Source: Actinomycetes bacterium (lineage in GTDB: Bacteria > Actinomycetota > Acidimicrobiia > Acidimicrobiales > JAJZJN01). Taken from it: DNA of 40,430 nt. Each line of letters opens with the position of its first letter. Positions within the stretch are counted from its first letter, which is position 1. Where the stretch lies: assembly GCA_021851165.1 (NCBI GenBank), contig JAJZJN010000007.1, forward strand, positions 1-40,430, written 5' to 3'. Shown one piece after another: positions 40,369 to 40,430 of the stretch. The position numbers and the translations under genes are program-made. Under the pieces are notes generated by a model. That model was given only the letters and a program-made list of their open reading frames with translations, had not been told where the DNA came from and did not search any database.

Positions 40369-40430
40369 GTCAAAGAGGCTAGCCGGAAGCCCGAGGAGCC
40401 ATGTCCCTGCCTGAGCCGACAGTCTTATAG

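Overview
The window is bacterial and high-GC, and it carries the replication-origin region of an actinobacterium. The core order is gyrA-gyrB-DUF721-recF-dnaN-dnaA on the minus strand, rpmH-rnpA-yidD-yidC-jag-rsmG-parA-parB on the plus strand, then cwlM-trxA-trxB on the minus strand. This is the arrangement known from Mycobacterium and Streptomyces. A tRNA-Ile(GAU) lies downstream of gyrA, as in mycobacteria. The first gene encodes a secreted repeat protein of the GYW..SDGG.FAFG type that is frequent in Acidimicrobiia, so that class is my best guess for the host; this is inference, not proof. A P-type proton ATPase would fit, but does not prove, an acid-exposed lifestyle.

Layout. 1-4.3 kb holds a partial secreted repeat protein, a cold-shock protein followed by a SHOCT-domain protein, an MmgE/PrpD-family protein and an anchored beta-propeller protein. 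4.4-11.8 kb is a tightly overlapping operon: a cysteine-free ArsR-type regulator followed by six subunits of a membrane-bound group 4 (Hyf/Hyc/Ech-like) hydrogenase-type complex, with a strong AT-rich palindrome over the promoter. The set resembles the Rv0081-Rv0087 cluster of M. tuberculosis. 11.8-14.1 kb is a DHA2-type MFS exporter followed by a coupled TetR regulator. 14.3-18.5 kb holds a P-type H+-ATPase and an APC-family permease, convergently arranged.

18.8-21.8 kb is a decayed integrative element next to tRNA-Ile. It contains an IS transposase fragment, an AbiEi-type antitoxin whose AbiEii toxin is cut off after about 40 codons, and a tyrosine recombinase broken by a frameshift.

21.9-40.4 kb is the origin region. 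DnaA-box-like motifs cluster in three intergenic places: dnaA/dnaN (with two perfect 42-bp repeats), upstream of dnaA, and between the convergent parB and cwlM genes. Two parS sites lie between rsmG and parA. CwlM looks like the pseudo-amidase that regulates peptidoglycan synthesis in mycobacteria: its zinc-binding histidines are gone and no standard start codon precedes its first domain. The yidC core is clearly AT-richer than everything around it.

A recurring theme is short, perfect tandem or direct duplication (15 to 126 bp) inside and between genes. Nothing here proves a new system. The strongest candidates for a second look are the minimal group 4 complex with its altered metal-site motif, the palindrome-rich parB/cwlM gap, and the toxin-less AbiE remnant.
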